NCBI GenBank assembly: GCA_946480545.1 | Contig: CAMLKY010000007.1 | Span: 1-13,926 of the forward strand | Direction of reading: 5' to 3' | From: an uncultured Acidobacteriota bacterium | GTDB taxonomy: Bacteria; Acidobacteriota; Blastocatellia; Pyrinomonadales; Pyrinomonadaceae | Length of the DNA stretch: 13,926 nucleotides | Shown here: piece after piece, positions 12,652 to 13,926 of the stretch | Position numbering within the stretch: the stretch's first letter is position 1 | Layout of the letters: every line of letters begins with the position of its first letter | Made by a program: the position numbers and the translations under genes | The notes under the pieces: generated by a model | The model's database searches: none | What the model was told of the DNA's origin: nothing | Seen by the model: only the letters and a program-made list of their open reading frames with translations

Positions 12652-13926
12652 TCACCTCATCGGCCTCGGATACACCACCGGACTTTTGTTCCCGGCCTTG
12701 TCCACAGCCCGCACTCCAAAAAAGAAATTATCCTTCGAACGTGCCTTCATCAGGAAGTTCGTGACGTTACCGACAAATGCCGAATCTGTCCACTCGGGCG
12801 ACGTCGTATCGCGCCAAACTATCTCGTAACCCGCGAGATCGGCGTCGGTATTCGCATCCCACTTCAGTTCGGTGTCGTTCGTAAGACGCGTCGTGACGAT
12901 CGCCACGTTCTTTGGTCTCGCCGGTGCGTCGGCCAGCGATGCAAGCGCGATCAGGTTCACACGCGTCACGTTCGCAGTGTATTCAAAGTCGACGAACTCC
13001 GGCGTGTCGCCGTAGAAGATCCCATTCTCGGTCCGTACGTTCTGGTGTTGATGCGTGTAGTCCTCATCAACCTCGGTGATCCTGACGGCTGTGAATCCGC
13101 GCTCGAGAAAGGGAATGTGGTCACCGCCGCGCAGGTATCGGTCGCGACGATAGATCATCCAAACACGAAAATTCTTCAGATACCGGTCCGACTGTTCCTT
13201 GATATAACGGGCAAGTTGCCGCGACGCCGAATCGTTCTCGCCACCGACGCTTCGCCGCGTCGCCGCCTGTTGGTCGGTCTCGTTTGAAGGGACACCCTCG
13301 GAGAACACCCGCACGCGGTTGCGGTGGGGCGAATTCTTCTGCGTCGTTACGCCCCCGACGATGTCGTTCGTAAACATCCCTTCGATATCCATCTTTTTCT
13401 CGACCGCTTGCTGTGCAAAGTACGTGGCGCCGAGCAGTCCCTGCTCCTCCCCGGGCACGGTCATGAAAACGATCGTGGCGTCGAATTTCCTCTTCGACAT
13501 CACACGCGCGAGCTCGATGACGGCGGCCGTTCCCGATGCGTCGTCGTTCGCACCCGGCGCGTCACACTTGGCGTCGGTCGGCGAAGTGCACATCGAATCG
13601 TAATGTCCTGAGACGACGTACACACGCTCCGGATTGGTCGTGCCTCGCAGGGTGGCGATGACATTTGTCATTGTGGTGGGCTGAGGGACGCGGTTGGCTT
13701 TCGGTTGAAGGAACGATTGTTTCTCCACGACCAGACAGTTTCCGCAGCCGGCGTTGATACGCTGAAATTCTGAATAGATCCAGTCACGCGCGGCCCCGAT
13801 CCCACGCACCGGATTGTCCTGTTCGCTGAGCGAATTCCTCGTGCCGAATGAAACGAGCTTCCGGATCGACGTCTCGATGTTCTTGGCCGACACTTCCTTG
13901 ATCATCTTCGCGATCTCGGGATCGGG
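12652..13926 (-). CDS. M28 family zinc metallopeptidase with C-terminal FnIII-like module, 5'-truncated
   Basis: The frame stays open past the right edge of the window, with PDPEIAK preceding the first visible Met at 13905, so the N-terminus and probable signal peptide are missing. Numbered from that Met, the five zinc ligands and catalytic Glu of the M28 family are present: His101 (SGHYDS), Asp121 (GANDDASG), Glu153/Glu154 (GEEQGLLGA), Asp181 (TNDIVG) and His263 (GGDHIPFLERGF). Residues about 330-417 read as a fibronectin type III-like module (WDANTDADLAGYEIVWRD then NFFFGVRAVDKAGNKS), often used for substrate or surface binding in secreted enzymes. Family members are aminopeptidases or carboxypeptidases that act outside the cytoplasm; specificity cannot be told. 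Four Cys (54, 57, 106, 114) may form disulfides, consistent with export. The gene is convergent with the Spy-like gene and ends 60 bases from the inverted-arm element. Confidence 0.93.
   Translation of the reverse strand, partial: PDPEIAKMIKEVSAKNIETSIRKLVSFGTRNSLSEQDNPVRGIGAARDWIYSEFQRINAGCGNCLVVEKQSFLQPKANRVPQPTTMTNVIATLRGTTNPERVYVVSGHYDSMCTSPTDAKCDAPGANDDASGTAAVIELARVMSKRKFDATIVFMTVPGEEQGLLGATYFAQQAVEKKMDIEGMFTNDIVGGVTTQKNSPHRNRVRVFSEGVPSNETDQQAATRRSVGGENDSASRQLARYIKEQSDRYLKNFRVWMIYRRDRYLRGGDHIPFLERGFTAVRITEVDEDYTHQHQNVRTENGIFYGDTPEFVDFEYTANVTRVNLIALASLADAPARPKNVAIVTTRLTNDTELKWDANTDADLAGYEIVWRDTTSPEWTDSAFVGNVTNFLMKARSKDNFFFGVRAVDKAGNKSPVVYPRPMR

Overview
The window is a chromosomal segment from a moderately GC-rich, free-living, Gram-negative-type bacterium. 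The gene content fits an acidobacterial genome, possibly Blastocatellia: tandem DUF3857/transglutaminase-like proteins, a one-chain double M16 peptidase, a DsbA-VKOR pair, a viral-type topoisomerase IB, M28 and Spy-like secreted proteins. That placement is an inference from gene content; no rRNA or marker alignment is available. I see no tRNA, rRNA, CRISPR array, transposase, integrase or phage gene.

Layout, left to right. (1) Positions 1-3267, plus strand: two tandem paralogous DUF3857/transglutaminase-fold proteins. The first is cut by the window edge and has all three catalytic positions changed to Ser; the second keeps a Cys-His-Asp triad. An intrinsic terminator follows. (2) 3316-4479, minus: topoisomerase IB. 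(3) 4632-5159, plus: a 175-residue protein of unknown function with an N-terminal helix-turn-helix-like segment, preceded by an 18-bp palindrome. (4) 5197-5273: a large hairpin repeat between convergent genes. (5) 5285-8068, minus: a secreted two-module M16 zinc peptidase. (6) 8367-11546, minus: an apparent operon dxs - DsbA-like thioredoxin - VKOR. (7) 11547-11838: divergent intergenic region with a second, decayed copy of the hairpin repeat. (8) 11839-12393, plus: a Spy/CpxP-like periplasmic protein and its terminator. (9) 12475-12591: a MITE/REP-like element with 33-bp perfect inverted arms. (10) 12652-13926, minus: an M28 metallopeptidase with a C-terminal FnIII-like module, cut by the window edge.

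A common theme is envelope protein quality control and turnover: disulfide formation (DsbA/VKOR), a Spy-like chaperone, and secreted M16 and M28 peptidases. The dxs gene makes the isoprenoid precursor from which quinone side chains are built, and quinone is the electron acceptor of VKOR, so the operon can be read as a functional pairing (inference). Apart from the window edges every gene looks intact. The features most worth a second look are the pseudo-transglutaminase/transglutaminase tandem, the unknown helix-turn-helix protein with its palindrome, and the two kinds of palindromic repeat. No clearly new multi-gene system is evident.
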